Origin: Saprospiraceae bacterium UBA2329
GTDB lineage: Bacteria > Bacteroidota > Bacteroidia > Chitinophagales > Saprospiraceae
Reading direction: 5' to 3'
DNA: 64,000 bases
Assembly: GCA_002344975.1 (NCBI GenBank)
Contig: DDUV01000036.1
Coordinates: 1 to 64,000 of the forward strand
The translations under genes and the position numbers were made by a program. Below, piece after piece: positions 28,601 through 36,497 of the stretch; position 1 is the stretch's first letter; each line of letters opens with the position of its first letter. Under the pieces are notes generated by a model. That model saw nothing but the letters and a program-made list of their open reading frames with translations. It was not told the origin of the DNA and ran no database searches.

Positions 28601-28672
28601 GCTCCCGGCACCGACTTCCTCACCTTCCCGCAGGCGCGTACCATGTTGGTAGGCTTGCAGCTTGGATTCTAA
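25601..28672 (+). CDS. SusC/RagA family TonB-linked outer membrane transporter
   Basis: The product has 1023 residues. A cleavable signal peptide (about 1-20) is followed by a carboxypeptidase-D-like regulatory domain (RAITGKV, about 20-95). The plug domain has VVVVGYGT and the LYVVDGVP and IEILKDAAA-type motifs (here MEILKDAAAAAIYGSRASNGV). A 22-strand barrel ends in Phe (LVGLQLGF). With the SusD lipoprotein next to it, it forms a pedal-bin importer for oligosaccharides or peptides across the outer membrane. There is no CAZyme, sulfatase or regulator nearby, so the substrate is open. The start at 25601 is chosen for the signal peptide, since an upstream in-frame start would add 22 residues. 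Confidence 0.95.
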   Translation: MKKLLLALTLVIASAATLVAQRAITGKVSDQGKEPLIGATVLVDGTSVGTVTDVNGDFSLSVPTGASTLIVSYTGYATLRVTLTSASNYDLTLETDVVALSDVVVVGYGTASRKELTGSVSKINSDAISRLPVTGLDQALQGQAAGVQVTSASGTPGASVSVRVRGPSSISAGNQPLYVVDGVPINTGSYSQIGVGGQQTNALADLNPADIESMEILKDAAAAAIYGSRASNGVVLITTKRGKAQKTQINLNSYYGTQSVWRRVEPVSGPEYVSYIQEAVRNRQTPTTLPSNVGLAGLNNDPSTYPTTNWFDEIFRDAPISQTDLSFSGGNERTKFFLSGSYFNQDGTVIGSNFNRYSFRLNLDNLVTDKFKVGVSTGFSRSHSNRIQNDNNIYGVVSTALLLGSHIPVRNADGTYGRDPNASIENPVANALEPSYDVYSNRLLTNIFGELDIVEGLKFRTSFSVDYLNVRDDRFIPATHISAAGVNGRGEQGSSTDLNLVNENYFTYRKSFGDLNFDALVGASFQNSKYEDFFGRGENYPGNTIRELAAASVKQTVTSSKSEWGLNSYFSRFNLNWQQKYFISASVRADGSSRFGANNRWGVFPAVSGAWRIGQESFLRDNPVISELKLKGSWGIRGNQNISNFASRALISPGANYLQRAGLAPSQLGNPNLTWEEREDIDLGLELGLFRDRIVLTVDAYQGTTSELLLSRPLVGASGYTGITENIGAVRNKGIDIGLNTTNVTTKNFEWTTNLNLSFFDNEILKLAGAPFAAGFASWVAEGEALGAFRGYQVERLFQTQQEIDDLNAKAREMTGSASAVYQSTLTRPGDIMFRDINGDGRITADDQTILGDANPDFYGGITNNLSGFGFDLSFFFQFSVGNYVYNNTRSFSEGMNGVFGQASTILNRWTPDNPTTDTRYPRAVFQDPNNNRRVSDRFLEDASYLRLKNLSLGYTIPSDVMKKIGMTRARIYVSGQNLLTFTKYSGFDPEVSTFAETNTAPGTDFLTFPQARTMLVGLQLGF

Positions 28673-28716
28673 AGGCAGTGTTCGGATTTAATTTTTGAAC
28701 TCAAATTTCAATTGCA

Positions 28717-30072
28717 ATGAAAAACATCTTTAAAATATTTGCTTTTCTGGCCATACTGGGCTTGATCCCGGCCTGCGAAGGCAATCTCGAAATTGAGCCG
28801 TATAACTCGCTCGATGCTTCTACCGGCTTCAAAACCAAACAAGACGTGGATGCCGCATTGTTGGGAGGTTACAGCGCCATACAAAACAGCAACTACTACG
28901 GCCTGCAAATGCAGGTGTTGCCTGATTTATATGCCGACATCCTCAGCCACACCGGTACTTTCCCGACATACGCGCAGGTGGCCAACCGCCAGTTGCTGGC
29001 CGACAACACCAGCCTCACCAGCTTGTGGAATCAGGTCTATGTGGCCATTGACCGCACCAATAATGTGATCGCTTCGGCGCCTGGCGTTTCCGATCCGAGC
29101 TTCAATGTAAATGCTGCGTTGGGCGAGGCTCGCTTGCTGCGCGCATTCCACTACTTCAACCTGCTTCGCCTCTATGGCGGCATGCCTGAAGGGTTCAACA
29201 AAGGCAATGGCCTTGGCCTGCCTCTTTACACCACGCCTACGCTGTCGGCAGAAGATGCAGCTCCCAAACCTCGCGCCAGCGAGACCGAAACCTGGGCGCT
29301 CATCATGGAGGACATCAACTTCGCGGTGGCCAATTTACTTTCTACTAAAGTGAACGGTCGTGTAAACAAATTCACGGCACAGGCGCTCAAGGCCCGCGCT
29401 CACCTCTATCGCGGCGAGTGGGCCGAGGCCGAGGCGGCGGCCAATGATGTCATCACCGGTGGCGGTTATACGCTCATGCCGACGGCTACCTACGCCAATA
29501 TCTGGCTGAGCCAAAACACGACCGAAGCCATTTGGGAGCTTCAGTTCGATGTGAACAACACCAACTCCATCGCTTTCTGGTACTATCCTACGGCCAATGG
29601 CGGTCGCAACGAGTTTACCTCTCTGGCTTCCTTCCGCGACGCACATGAAGACGGCGATGTGCGCAAAGTTGTAAATGTCAGCACTGCGCCTGCCAACAAA
29701 ACGCAGAAATACACGCGCATCAGCGGCACTGACAATGTGATGCTCATTCGCCTGGCGGAAATGTACCTGACCCGTGCAGAAGCGCGCGCGCAGCAAAACA
29801 AGCTCAGCGACGCTATTGCCGACCTCAATGTGATCCGCAACCGCGCAGGTTTGCCCAATGCCAACCCGGCTACGGTAGCCGAGGCAGTAGATGCTATCCT
29901 GAAAGAGCGCCGCTTCGAGCTGGCCCATGAAGGACACCGCTGGTTCGATATGCGCCGTGTAGGCCGCTGGAATGCTTTTGGTCTCACCGAGTCATTCCGC
30001 TCGCGCTGGCCCTTGCCGCAGCGCGAAGTGCAAACTTCTGGCGACATCATTGCTCAGAATCCAGGCTATTAA
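28717..30072 (+). CDS. SusD/RagB family substrate-binding outer membrane lipoprotein
   Basis: The lipoprotein has 451 residues with a lipobox ending in Cys20 (GLIPAC) and a mature N terminus beginning EGNLEIEP. The SusD fold is supported by the LLRAFHYFNLLRLYGG motif (TPR-like helices) and the C-terminal ERRFELAHEGHRWFDMRR signature. It caps the SusC channel and binds the substrate. It lies 44 bp after susC and is followed by a strong terminator. A substrate cannot be deduced. Confidence 0.95.
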   Translation: MKNIFKIFAFLAILGLIPACEGNLEIEPYNSLDASTGFKTKQDVDAALLGGYSAIQNSNYYGLQMQVLPDLYADILSHTGTFPTYAQVANRQLLADNTSLTSLWNQVYVAIDRTNNVIASAPGVSDPSFNVNAALGEARLLRAFHYFNLLRLYGGMPEGFNKGNGLGLPLYTTPTLSAEDAAPKPRASETETWALIMEDINFAVANLLSTKVNGRVNKFTAQALKARAHLYRGEWAEAEAAANDVITGGGYTLMPTATYANIWLSQNTTEAIWELQFDVNNTNSIAFWYYPTANGGRNEFTSLASFRDAHEDGDVRKVVNVSTAPANKTQKYTRISGTDNVMLIRLAEMYLTRAEARAQQNKLSDAIADLNVIRNRAGLPNANPATVAEAVDAILKERRFELAHEGHRWFDMRRVGRWNAFGLTESFRSRWPLPQREVQTSGDIIAQNPGY

Positions 30073-30106
30073 TTACTTAGGCCATTTTTAGCCGCCACCA
30101 AAACAG

Positions 30107-30140
30107 AGCCGCTTCGGGAAACCGGGGCGGCTTTGTTGTT
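30107..30140 (+). terminator. Rho-independent terminator after SusD gene
   Basis: An 11-bp stem (30107-30117 with 30122-30132, including two G-U pairs) closed by a GAAA tetraloop is followed by TTGTTGTTG. It ends the susCD transcript. Confidence 0.8.
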
Positions 30141-30231
30141 GTTGAGGAGTGAGCATGATTCCCTCCATTTTTTCAAAATCCGAGATGTTGCGTAAGCGCT
30201 TCTCCTTTTTAAATAAAAACCATTCAGACCA

Positions 30232-30642
30232 ATGAAATACCTACTGTTTTCCGGCACTGTTTTTGTCGTTTTACTCGCAGCTTGCGGCACGCCAAAACAA
30301 GGCAGTCAGTCCAATGTAGTGGCCGAAAAAAGCTATAACTGTGTCGGCACCGAGCCTTTCTGGAATGTAAAAGTGGAGGCTTCAGGCATCACTTTTCTGC
30401 TCATGGGGGAAGAAGCCGTAGTGTATCCCTACAAAGCCGCACGCAAAGAGGGGGCCGCACAGGTATATGAAACTGCCGTGCAGGGCAGCCGCCTGAAATT
30501 GAGCATCTCCGAAGAAGGCTGTTCCGACGGCATGTCCGATACGAACTATCCCTATAAAGTGACGGTGGAAAAAGACGGCACGACATATCAGGGATGCGCT
30601 TTTTTGCTGGGAAAGAACCCAATGAGGGGAGAGGAACGATAA
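30232..30642 (+). CDS. Small lipoprotein, COG3650 family
   Basis: The protein has 136 residues with a lipobox at Cys18 (VLLAAC). The mature part contains YNCVGTEPFWNVKV and CSDGMSDTNYPY, the two conserved blocks of COG3650-type proteins, which are small periplasmic beta-barrels often annotated as membrane or heat-inducible-like proteins. Function is unknown. It appears monocistronic. Confidence 0.75.
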   Translation: MKYLLFSGTVFVVLLAACGTPKQGSQSNVVAEKSYNCVGTEPFWNVKVEASGITFLLMGEEAVVYPYKAARKEGAAQVYETAVQGSRLKLSISEEGCSDGMSDTNYPYKVTVEKDGTTYQGCAFLLGKNPMRGEER

Positions 30643-30703
30643 TGTTACACTGTACTTAGCGGGGCGCAGCCGGGGCGGATAAAAAATTTTTTTCGCAGAA
30701 ACT

Positions 30704-30733
30704 TTTTAGAATTTCAAAGAGGTTGTATCTTTG
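30704..30733 (+). promoter_or_regulatory. Promoter for tRNA-Gln
   Basis: A TATCTTTG -7 box (30726-30733) with a T-rich -33-like stretch about 18 bp upstream precedes the tRNA by 40 bp. Confidence 0.55.
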
Positions 30734-30773
30734 CACGCGTTTCCGAAAGAGGGGGCGTTTTTTCCTTCCCCAT

Positions 30774-30844
30774 AGACCCATGGTGTAACGGTAGCACTAC
30801 AGATTTTGGTTCTGTCTGTTAAGGTTCGAATCCTTATGGGTCTA
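30774..30844 (+). tRNA. tRNA-Gln(UUG)
   Basis: The 71-nt cloverleaf folds fully: acceptor stem AGACCCA/TGGGTCT (7 bp), a D arm of 4 bp with one G-U pair, anticodon stem ACAGA/TCTGT with loop TTTTGGT, and T arm TAAGG/CCTTA with loop TTCGAAT. The anticodon is TTG (30806-30808) and the discriminator base is A. CCA is not encoded. Confidence 0.95.
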
Positions 30845-30851
30845 CATCGAA

Positions 30852-30885
30852 AAGCCTGTGAGTACCAACTCGCGGGCTTTTTTTT
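30852..30885 (+). terminator. Rho-independent terminator after tRNA-Gln
   Basis: An 11-bp stem (30852-30862 with 30869-30879, two G-U pairs) with a 6-nt loop is followed by a run of T. It lies between the tRNA and the M16-like gene start at 30908, so the latter needs its own promoter or readthrough. Confidence 0.85.
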
Positions 30886-30907
30886 CTCAACGAAGTACCT
30901 ACCTCTT

Positions 30908-32185
30908 ATGCTGGATCGCTCCACGCCGCCGCCTATTGCCGACATCAGCCAACTCCAACTGCCGCCCTACCGCCTCATCCGGCTCAGCAACGGCATCCCC
31001 CTCTATGTGGTGGACATGGGCACTCAGGACGTAGTCAAATTGGAGGTCATATTCCATGCGGGCCGCCCTTTTGAACACAAAAAACTCGTGGCCCGCGCCA
31101 CCCTCAGCCAACTCAAAGAAGGCACCCTGCACAGAGACGGCGCTGAATTGGCCGAACTGCTCGATTTTTACGGCGCCACCCTGCAAACGCCTTACAGCCT
31201 CGACTCCTCCAACATAGCGCTGTACTCCCTCAACAAACACTTCGACAAGGTGCTGCCCCTGCTCTCGGAAATGCTGGAATGCCCTGTATTTCCTCAGAAA
31301 GAGCTGGAGTCTTTCATTCAGCGCAATCAGGTGGACTTGCAGATCGAATTGACCAAACCCGACGTAGTGGCTTACCGGCACATTACCGAACTCATCTTCG
31401 GCGATGCGCATCCTTATGGATACAACAGTTACCCGGAAACGTACTCCGCGCTTTCACGGGAAGATATGATCCGGCATTTTCAGGAGCATTTTACCGCCGG
31501 CAATTGCTCCATATTTCTCAGCGGAAAAATCCAGCCGGGCATGACGGAAATGGTGGACAGCCATCTGGGGCGGGTAATTCCTGCGGGAACATCGCAGCCT
31601 CATTTGCCGCCTTTGCCCGATGTCCCTCCGCAGCGCATACACCTGCCTCATCCCGACAAGGTACAATCGGCCATCCGCATCGGTCGCCGCCTTTTCAACA
31701 GAAACCATCCTGACTACGCCGGTTTGTATGTGCTCAATACCATTCTGGGCGGCTATTTCGGCTCCAGACTGATGACCAATATCCGCGAGGAAAAAGGATA
31801 CACCTATAATATATACTCCTCATTGGACCCGATGCGCTACGACGGCGCGTTTTTTATCGGCACCGAAACAGGAACGGAGTTTGTAAAAGACACCATCACG
31901 CAGATTTACAACGAGATAGAAATACTGCAACAGGAGCTGGTGGACGATGAAGAAATGGAAATGGTGCGCAATTACCTCCTCGGTGGGTTTCTCAACATGC
32001 TTGACGGCCCCTTCAACGTAGCCGACATTATAAAAACGGTGGTGGTGGAAGACCTGCCGGAAGACTACTTCCAAACCGTAGTGCATACGGTAAAAACCAT
32101 CACCCCGGAAGACCTGCAACAACTCGCCCAACGCTACCTCCGGCCCGAAGACCTATGGGAGGTATCGGTGGGAAGCGGGCAATAA
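30908..32185 (+). CDS. M16 family peptidase homologue lacking the zinc motif
   Basis: The protein has 425 residues with two M16 halves (about 40-190 and 195-385). The first half should contain HxxEH followed downstream by Glu. The equivalent position reads ATLSQLKEGT, so both zinc-binding His residues are missing. This is the pattern of the non-catalytic subunit of two-component M16 proteases, and no catalytic partner is adjacent. The second-half features (GGYFGSRLMTNIREEKGYTY) are well conserved. No signal peptide is seen with the start at 30908. The longer open frame upstream would run through the tRNA gene and is discounted. Confidence 0.85.
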   Translation: MLDRSTPPPIADISQLQLPPYRLIRLSNGIPLYVVDMGTQDVVKLEVIFHAGRPFEHKKLVARATLSQLKEGTLHRDGAELAELLDFYGATLQTPYSLDSSNIALYSLNKHFDKVLPLLSEMLECPVFPQKELESFIQRNQVDLQIELTKPDVVAYRHITELIFGDAHPYGYNSYPETYSALSREDMIRHFQEHFTAGNCSIFLSGKIQPGMTEMVDSHLGRVIPAGTSQPHLPPLPDVPPQRIHLPHPDKVQSAIRIGRRLFNRNHPDYAGLYVLNTILGGYFGSRLMTNIREEKGYTYNIYSSLDPMRYDGAFFIGTETGTEFVKDTITQIYNEIEILQQELVDDEEMEMVRNYLLGGFLNMLDGPFNVADIIKTVVVEDLPEDYFQTVVHTVKTITPEDLQQLAQRYLRPEDLWEVSVGSGQ

Positions 32186-32203
32186 AATCAACTTATTGGC
32201 TCA

Positions 32204-32332
32204 GGGGCGATAAAAAAATAAAGTGATCATTTTCGCCAAAGGATTAGATAAGTAAACGTTTCATTTTAAGTGCCTTATCTAATCCTTTGGCCTAAAGAAA
32301 ATGAGCTTTTATTTTTGCCCCACTACTCAGCA
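32204..32332. repeat. Inverted-repeat element overlapping the 3' end of gluQ
   Basis: A perfect 18-bp inverted repeat (32235-32252 and 32274-32291, 21-nt loop) sits inside a longer imperfect one bounded by GGGGCGAT at 32204 and TTTTTGCCCC near 32322. The left 20 bp (32204-32223) are identical, in reverse complement, to the first 20 bases of the window. The right end (TTTTGCCCCACTACT) recurs at 56289-56303. The right arm encodes the last residues of GluQ and its stop codon. Confidence 0.65.
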
Positions 32333-33200
32333 TAGCCGCCATTTCCATCGGCGTTTCCTCCCGATATTCCAGACCCAGCCATTGGGCCGCCTGTCGCCAT
32401 ACGTCATCAGGGCTTTTGCCTGCCTCCCGCCAGGATTTCAATGCTGTCGAGCCGGCAGATTTGGAGAGTTTTTCTCCCGAATCATCGGTCAGCAGGGCGT
32501 GATGAAAAAACGTCGCCTTTTGAAAGTCTTCATATCCAAGCTGTTGAGCAAGAAACATTTGCGCGCCGGTGGACGGCAACAAATCCTGGCCCCGCACAAT
32601 GAAATTGATGTGCCACAGCAGGTCGTCGCACAAGGATGCGATCTGATAGGCCGGGCTGCCGTCTTTTTGTCGGAGTACAAAATCGCCCATGCAGGCCGGG
32701 AGATTCAGCGATACCGGCACATCCTGTTTCCATTCTGAAAAAGCTACTTCGCAATCATCGGGCAGCCTGATGCGCCAAGCGGTGTGGGGCGTATCCAAGT
32801 ACAATTTTCTCTGCCGGCAAAAACCGGAGTACAGGCTGCCGACAGACTGCTCCCGAATGTGTCTGCGCGAACAATCGCAGGCGTATAAAACACCTTGTTC
32901 TGCCAATTGCCGGAGCGCCTCGTGGTAAGTATCCGTTCGCAGGCTTTGCGAAAAGCGATCTAAAAAATCCTGCGGGGAAGCCGGGCCTTCGTCATAGTCT
33001 AAGCCCAGCCAGTCGAGGGTGAAAAAAATATCCTCCAGATACTCCATGCGGAAGCGCGCACGGTCCAGATCGTCTATGCGCAGGAGCACTCGGCCCTTTG
33101 TAGCCCGTGCTACTACCCAGGCGAGCACAAAAGAGGCGCCGTTGCCGGGATGCAAAAATCCGCTGGGTGTAGGAGCGATGCGGGTGCGCAGGCTCATCAA
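32292..33200 (-). CDS. gluQ: Glutamyl-Q tRNA(Asp) synthetase
   Basis: The protein has 302 residues. It resembles the catalytic core of glutamyl-tRNA synthetase without an anticodon-binding domain, as in E. coli GluQ/YadB, which glutamylates queuosine at position 34 of tRNA-Asp. The class I motifs are HPGN (17-20) and KLSKS. The zinc ligands of GluQ are present as C108xC110, Y124 and C128. The start overlaps the gldA stop by 4 bp, suggesting translational coupling. The final residues (about the last 10) are encoded by an inverted-repeat element and may not be ancestral. Confidence 0.88.
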   Translation of the reverse strand: MMSLRTRIAPTPSGFLHPGNGASFVLAWVVARATKGRVLLRIDDLDRARFRMEYLEDIFFTLDWLGLDYDEGPASPQDFLDRFSQSLRTDTYHEALRQLAEQGVLYACDCSRRHIREQSVGSLYSGFCRQRKLYLDTPHTAWRIRLPDDCEVAFSEWKQDVPVSLNLPACMGDFVLRQKDGSPAYQIASLCDDLLWHINFIVRGQDLLPSTGAQMFLAQQLGYEDFQKATFFHHALLTDDSGEKLSKSAGSTALKSWREAGKSPDDVWRQAAQWLGLEYREETPMEMAAMLSSGAKIKAHFL

Positions 33201-34123
33201 TTCATGGTGAGGTTGCGGAAAACATCCTCCAATTTGGTTTCAAACGGTACCAATTCTGTCAGTATCCATTGCCGGCGCACGCAGATTTGAAACACCTCGT
33301 GGGCGGTCTGTGCATCGGGCAGACATTGCAATTCAAAACGCCCGGCCCCGGCATCCAGCATTTCAACGGCTTCCACGCCCGGCAAAGGCTGCAAGGCCCG
33401 CAGCATCTCCTCGGACGAAGAAGTACCCTCAATGCGCACATGCAGCACCTGTCGGCCTTGAGCCTGTTTGCGCAGCATGTCGGCGGTGCCGTCGGCGGCA
33501 ATATTGCCCCGGTTGATGATGAGGATGCGGTCGCAGGTGGCCTCCACTTCCGGCAAGATATGCGTGCTGAGAATCACGGTTTTTTCCTTGCCGATATCGC
33601 GGATGAGCTTGCGGATTTCTACAATCTGGTTGGGATCGAGGCCGGTGGTGGGTTCGTCCAAAATGAGGATTTCAGGATCGTGAATCATGGCCTGCGCTAG
33701 TCCGGTGCGTTGGCGATAGCCTTTGGAAAGTTCTCCGATGCGTTTGTGTTTTTCTACATTGAGGCCACACAAAGCCACCATTTTTCTGATGCGGTCGGGA
33801 GTTTCGGCACGAGGAACGCCATGCAGAGCCGCGCAGTACTCCAGATAGTCCATCACAGGCATATCCAAATAAAGCGGGTTGTTTTCAGGCAGGTAGCCGA
33901 TGTGCCGTCGCATGTCGTGTTCCAGAATAGATTGGCCGCCTATTTGAATATCGCCCTCATCCGGTGCCAGATAGCCGGCAATCATCTTCATGGTGGTGGT
34001 TTTGCCGGCGCCGTTTGGCCCCAGAAAGCCCAGGATTTCGCCGGTTTTCACCTCAAAATCTATGTTGTTCACAGCCGTTTGAGCGCCGTATCGCTTGGTC
34101 AGATGTTGAATGCGGATATCCAT
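33197..34123 (-). CDS. gldA: ABC transporter ATP-binding protein, GldA type
   Basis: The protein has 308 residues. Walker A (GPNGAGKT, 35-42), a Q-loop region, the signature LSKGYRQR and Walker B (ILILDEPTTGLD) are intact, and a C-terminal ~80-residue extension follows. It most resembles GldA, the ATPase of the Bacteroidota gliding/T9SS-associated GldAFG transporter. Genes for GldF and GldG are not next to it, so a general ABC-2 export ATPase remains possible. It is followed by gluQ with a 4-bp overlap. Confidence 0.8.
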   Translation of the reverse strand: MDIRIQHLTKRYGAQTAVNNIDFEVKTGEILGFLGPNGAGKTTTMKMIAGYLAPDEGDIQIGGQSILEHDMRRHIGYLPENNPLYLDMPVMDYLEYCAALHGVPRAETPDRIRKMVALCGLNVEKHKRIGELSKGYRQRTGLAQAMIHDPEILILDEPTTGLDPNQIVEIRKLIRDIGKEKTVILSTHILPEVEATCDRILIINRGNIAADGTADMLRKQAQGRQVLHVRIEGTSSSEEMLRALQPLPGVEAVEMLDAGAGRFELQCLPDAQTAHEVFQICVRRQWILTELVPFETKLEDVFRNLTMN

Positions 34124-34235
34124 TGTCTTGTTTCTAATAATTCACAATACGGCGGTAAAGTTAGGCAGATGATAAGAATCTCCGGGTTCTGCGAAAAAGA
34201 TTTTTTCTAAGTCGTTCAGAATGAAAACTTATGCC

Positions 34236-34243
34236 TACCTTTG
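34236..34243 (+). promoter_or_regulatory. Candidate -7 element for rpsA
   Basis: TACCTTTG fits TAnnTTTG and lies 51 bp before the rpsA ATG. The -33 region is weak. The leader contains no Shine-Dalgarno sequence. Confidence 0.5.
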
Positions 34244-34294
34244 CGGCCACTTTTGAATCAACCTTATTTTTTCACCATTAAAAGCATTCTTTCA

Positions 34295-36283
34295 ATGCTC
34301 GACAACGAAAAAGAACTGCACGACGAGGAGTTGCCCGAAACTCCCGAAACCATTGATTCCGAGGACAATTCGGAAGAACCGGCCGTAACAGCCGAAGAAG
34401 AAGCCCTCCCCGCAGCTCCCGATGAGGAGGATGAGATCGAAGAGGAAGATCACGAGGACGAAGAGCCTCTGGAACTGCACCTCGAACAACTCATTTCGCA
34501 TGACACTGCTCACGACGACTTCAACTGGGGCATCGTCAACAAGCATGGCCAAGCCTACACCAAAGAAGAATTTGCCGGATTTTTGGAGCAATACGACTCA
34601 ACACTCTCTTCCGTATTGGAAAATGAGGTGGTTGCCGGTCGTGTGACTGCCATCAACGACGGCGATGTGGTATTGGACATTGGCTACAAGTCGGACGGCC
34701 TCATTCCCCTTTCTGAATTCCGCGATATGCCGGGCATTCAGATCGGCGACAAAGTGGAAGTCTATGTAGAACAGCAGGAGGATGCCCGCGGCCGCCTCAC
34801 GCTTTCCCGCCGCAAGGCCAAACTCCTCCGCGCATGGGAACGCATTGTGGACTCCTACACCAACGGCACCATCATCACAGGTGTTGTCATCAGCAAAACC
34901 AAAGGCGGTCTTATTGCCGACTGCGGCGGTTTGGAAACCTTCCTTCCCGGCTCTCAGATTGACATCAAACCGATCATTGACTACGATATATATGTAGGCA
35001 AAACGATGGAATTCAAGGTGGTTAAAATCAATGAAACCATCAAGAATGCCGTGGTATCTCACAAAGCCCTCATCGAAAGCGACCTCGCCGAACAGCGTCA
35101 GGCCATCATTGCCGGCCTCGAACGCGGCCAGGTACTCGAAGGCATCGTGAAAAACATCACCGATTTCGGCGCATTCCTCGACCTCGGCGGTGTGGACGGC
35201 CTGCTTTACATCACCGACATTTCCTGGGGCCGCATCAACCATCCGAGCGAAGTGCTGCAACTCAACCAGAAGGTCAATGTGGTGGTACTCGATTTCGATG
35301 AGAACAAGAAGCGCATTTCTCTGGGTCTCAAGCAATTGTTGCCCCACCCCTGGGAAGTACTCGACGCTGCCGTCACGGAAGGCTCTGTGGTCAAAGGCCG
35401 CGTAGTCAACATCGAAGACTACGGCGCATTCCTCGAAATTCAGCCCGGCGTAGAAGGTCTGGTTCACGTTTCGGAAGTTTCCTGGAGCAACCAGCCGGTC
35501 AATGCCCGCGAATATTTCCGCCTCGGCGAAGACTGCGAAGCCCGCGTCGTTACCATAGACCGCGACGACCGCAAAATGTCGCTCTCCATCAAGCAGCTCA
35601 CGCAGGACCCCTGGAGCGAAATCGCCGACCGTTTCCCGGTCAACAGCACGCATCAGGGCGAGGTGAAAAACCTCACTCCCTACGGCGTATTTGTGGAATT
35701 GGCCCCCGGCATCGGCGGCATGGTTCACATCTCTGACCTGTCCTGGACCAAGCGCTATGCTCACCCCTCCGAATTCACGAAAGTGGGGGAGAAGATCAAC
35801 ATCATGGTGCTCGATATTGACCGCGACAACCGCAAACTCTCTCTGGGCCACAAACAAACCGAAGAAAACCCCTGGGATACCTTCGAAAATGTGTTCCCGG
35901 TGGGTTCTTACCACGAGGCTACCGTGCTCCGTCGCGACGACCGCGGCGCCATCGTGCAGTTGCCCTATGGCTTGGAGGCTTTCGCGCCCCTCAAGCACAT
36001 GCGCAAAGACGACGGCACCCTCTGTGATCCGGAAGAAGTACTGATGGTGAAAGTGATCGAGTTCAACCGCGACGACAAGCGCATCCTCGTTTCTCACTCC
36101 CGATACCTCGAAGACATTCGCCGCGAAGCCGACGAAACCGTCAAGAAAGAGCGTACCGTAGAAGCTGAACAAAGCCGCGCCGCTGTGAAGAAAGTGCAGG
36201 CTTCGGTGGAAAAAGCCACCCTCGGCGATATGGACATCTTCTCGCAGATAAAGGAGCAGCTTGGGGATGACCTCACTCAATAG
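34295..36283 (+). CDS. rpsA: 30S ribosomal protein S1
   Basis: The protein has 662 residues. An acidic Glu/Asp-rich N-terminal region (about 1-70) precedes six S1/OB-fold repeats, the best of which have GxVxNITDFGAFLDL and GVEGLVHVSEVSW type cores. S1 binds mRNA at the platform of the small subunit, important in Bacteroidota where Shine-Dalgarno pairing is rarely used. The ATG at 34295 is chosen over an upstream TTG, which overlaps the -7 promoter element. A strong terminator follows the stop codon. Confidence 0.97.
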   Translation: MLDNEKELHDEELPETPETIDSEDNSEEPAVTAEEEALPAAPDEEDEIEEEDHEDEEPLELHLEQLISHDTAHDDFNWGIVNKHGQAYTKEEFAGFLEQYDSTLSSVLENEVVAGRVTAINDGDVVLDIGYKSDGLIPLSEFRDMPGIQIGDKVEVYVEQQEDARGRLTLSRRKAKLLRAWERIVDSYTNGTIITGVVISKTKGGLIADCGGLETFLPGSQIDIKPIIDYDIYVGKTMEFKVVKINETIKNAVVSHKALIESDLAEQRQAIIAGLERGQVLEGIVKNITDFGAFLDLGGVDGLLYITDISWGRINHPSEVLQLNQKVNVVVLDFDENKKRISLGLKQLLPHPWEVLDAAVTEGSVVKGRVVNIEDYGAFLEIQPGVEGLVHVSEVSWSNQPVNAREYFRLGEDCEARVVTIDRDDRKMSLSIKQLTQDPWSEIADRFPVNSTHQGEVKNLTPYGVFVELAPGIGGMVHISDLSWTKRYAHPSEFTKVGEKINIMVLDIDRDNRKLSLGHKQTEENPWDTFENVFPVGSYHEATVLRRDDRGAIVQLPYGLEAFAPLKHMRKDDGTLCDPEEVLMVKVIEFNRDDKRILVSHSRYLEDIRREADETVKKERTVEAEQSRAAVKKVQASVEKATLGDMDIFSQIKEQLGDDLTQ

Positions 36284-36310
36284 TCTTGATAATAAACTGA
36301 CTATTTTATA

Positions 36311-36352
36311 AAAAAGAGGGGCTTCGACAACTGTCGAAGCCTCTTTTTTTTT
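36311..36352 (+). terminator. Rho-independent terminator after rpsA
   Basis: An 8-bp GC-containing stem (36321-36328 with 36333-36340, loop AACT), a GG bulge and an outer A/T-rich stem (36311-36318 with 36341-36348) are followed by a run of T. Confidence 0.9.
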
Positions 36353-36497
36353 AGGAATGTGTTGTGAAGAACTTATCGGGGTAGCCTCTTTTTCCATGAT
36401 ACCTGCCCGCAACCGGGTGATAAAAAAATTATTCTTTGTATTCCAATTTTTTAGACTTTTATGGCGGTTTTTGTTTCTTTCCAAATCTAATCACTGC

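Noticed and set aside
30806..30907. N-terminal extension of the M16-like protein
   Set aside because: The extension would be encoded by the tRNA-Gln gene and its terminator. The ATG at 30908 is the sensible start.
34598..36484. 628-residue open frame antisense to rpsA
   Set aside because: It mirrors the codon bias of rpsA on the other strand and has no recognisable motif. The S1 gene is certain.
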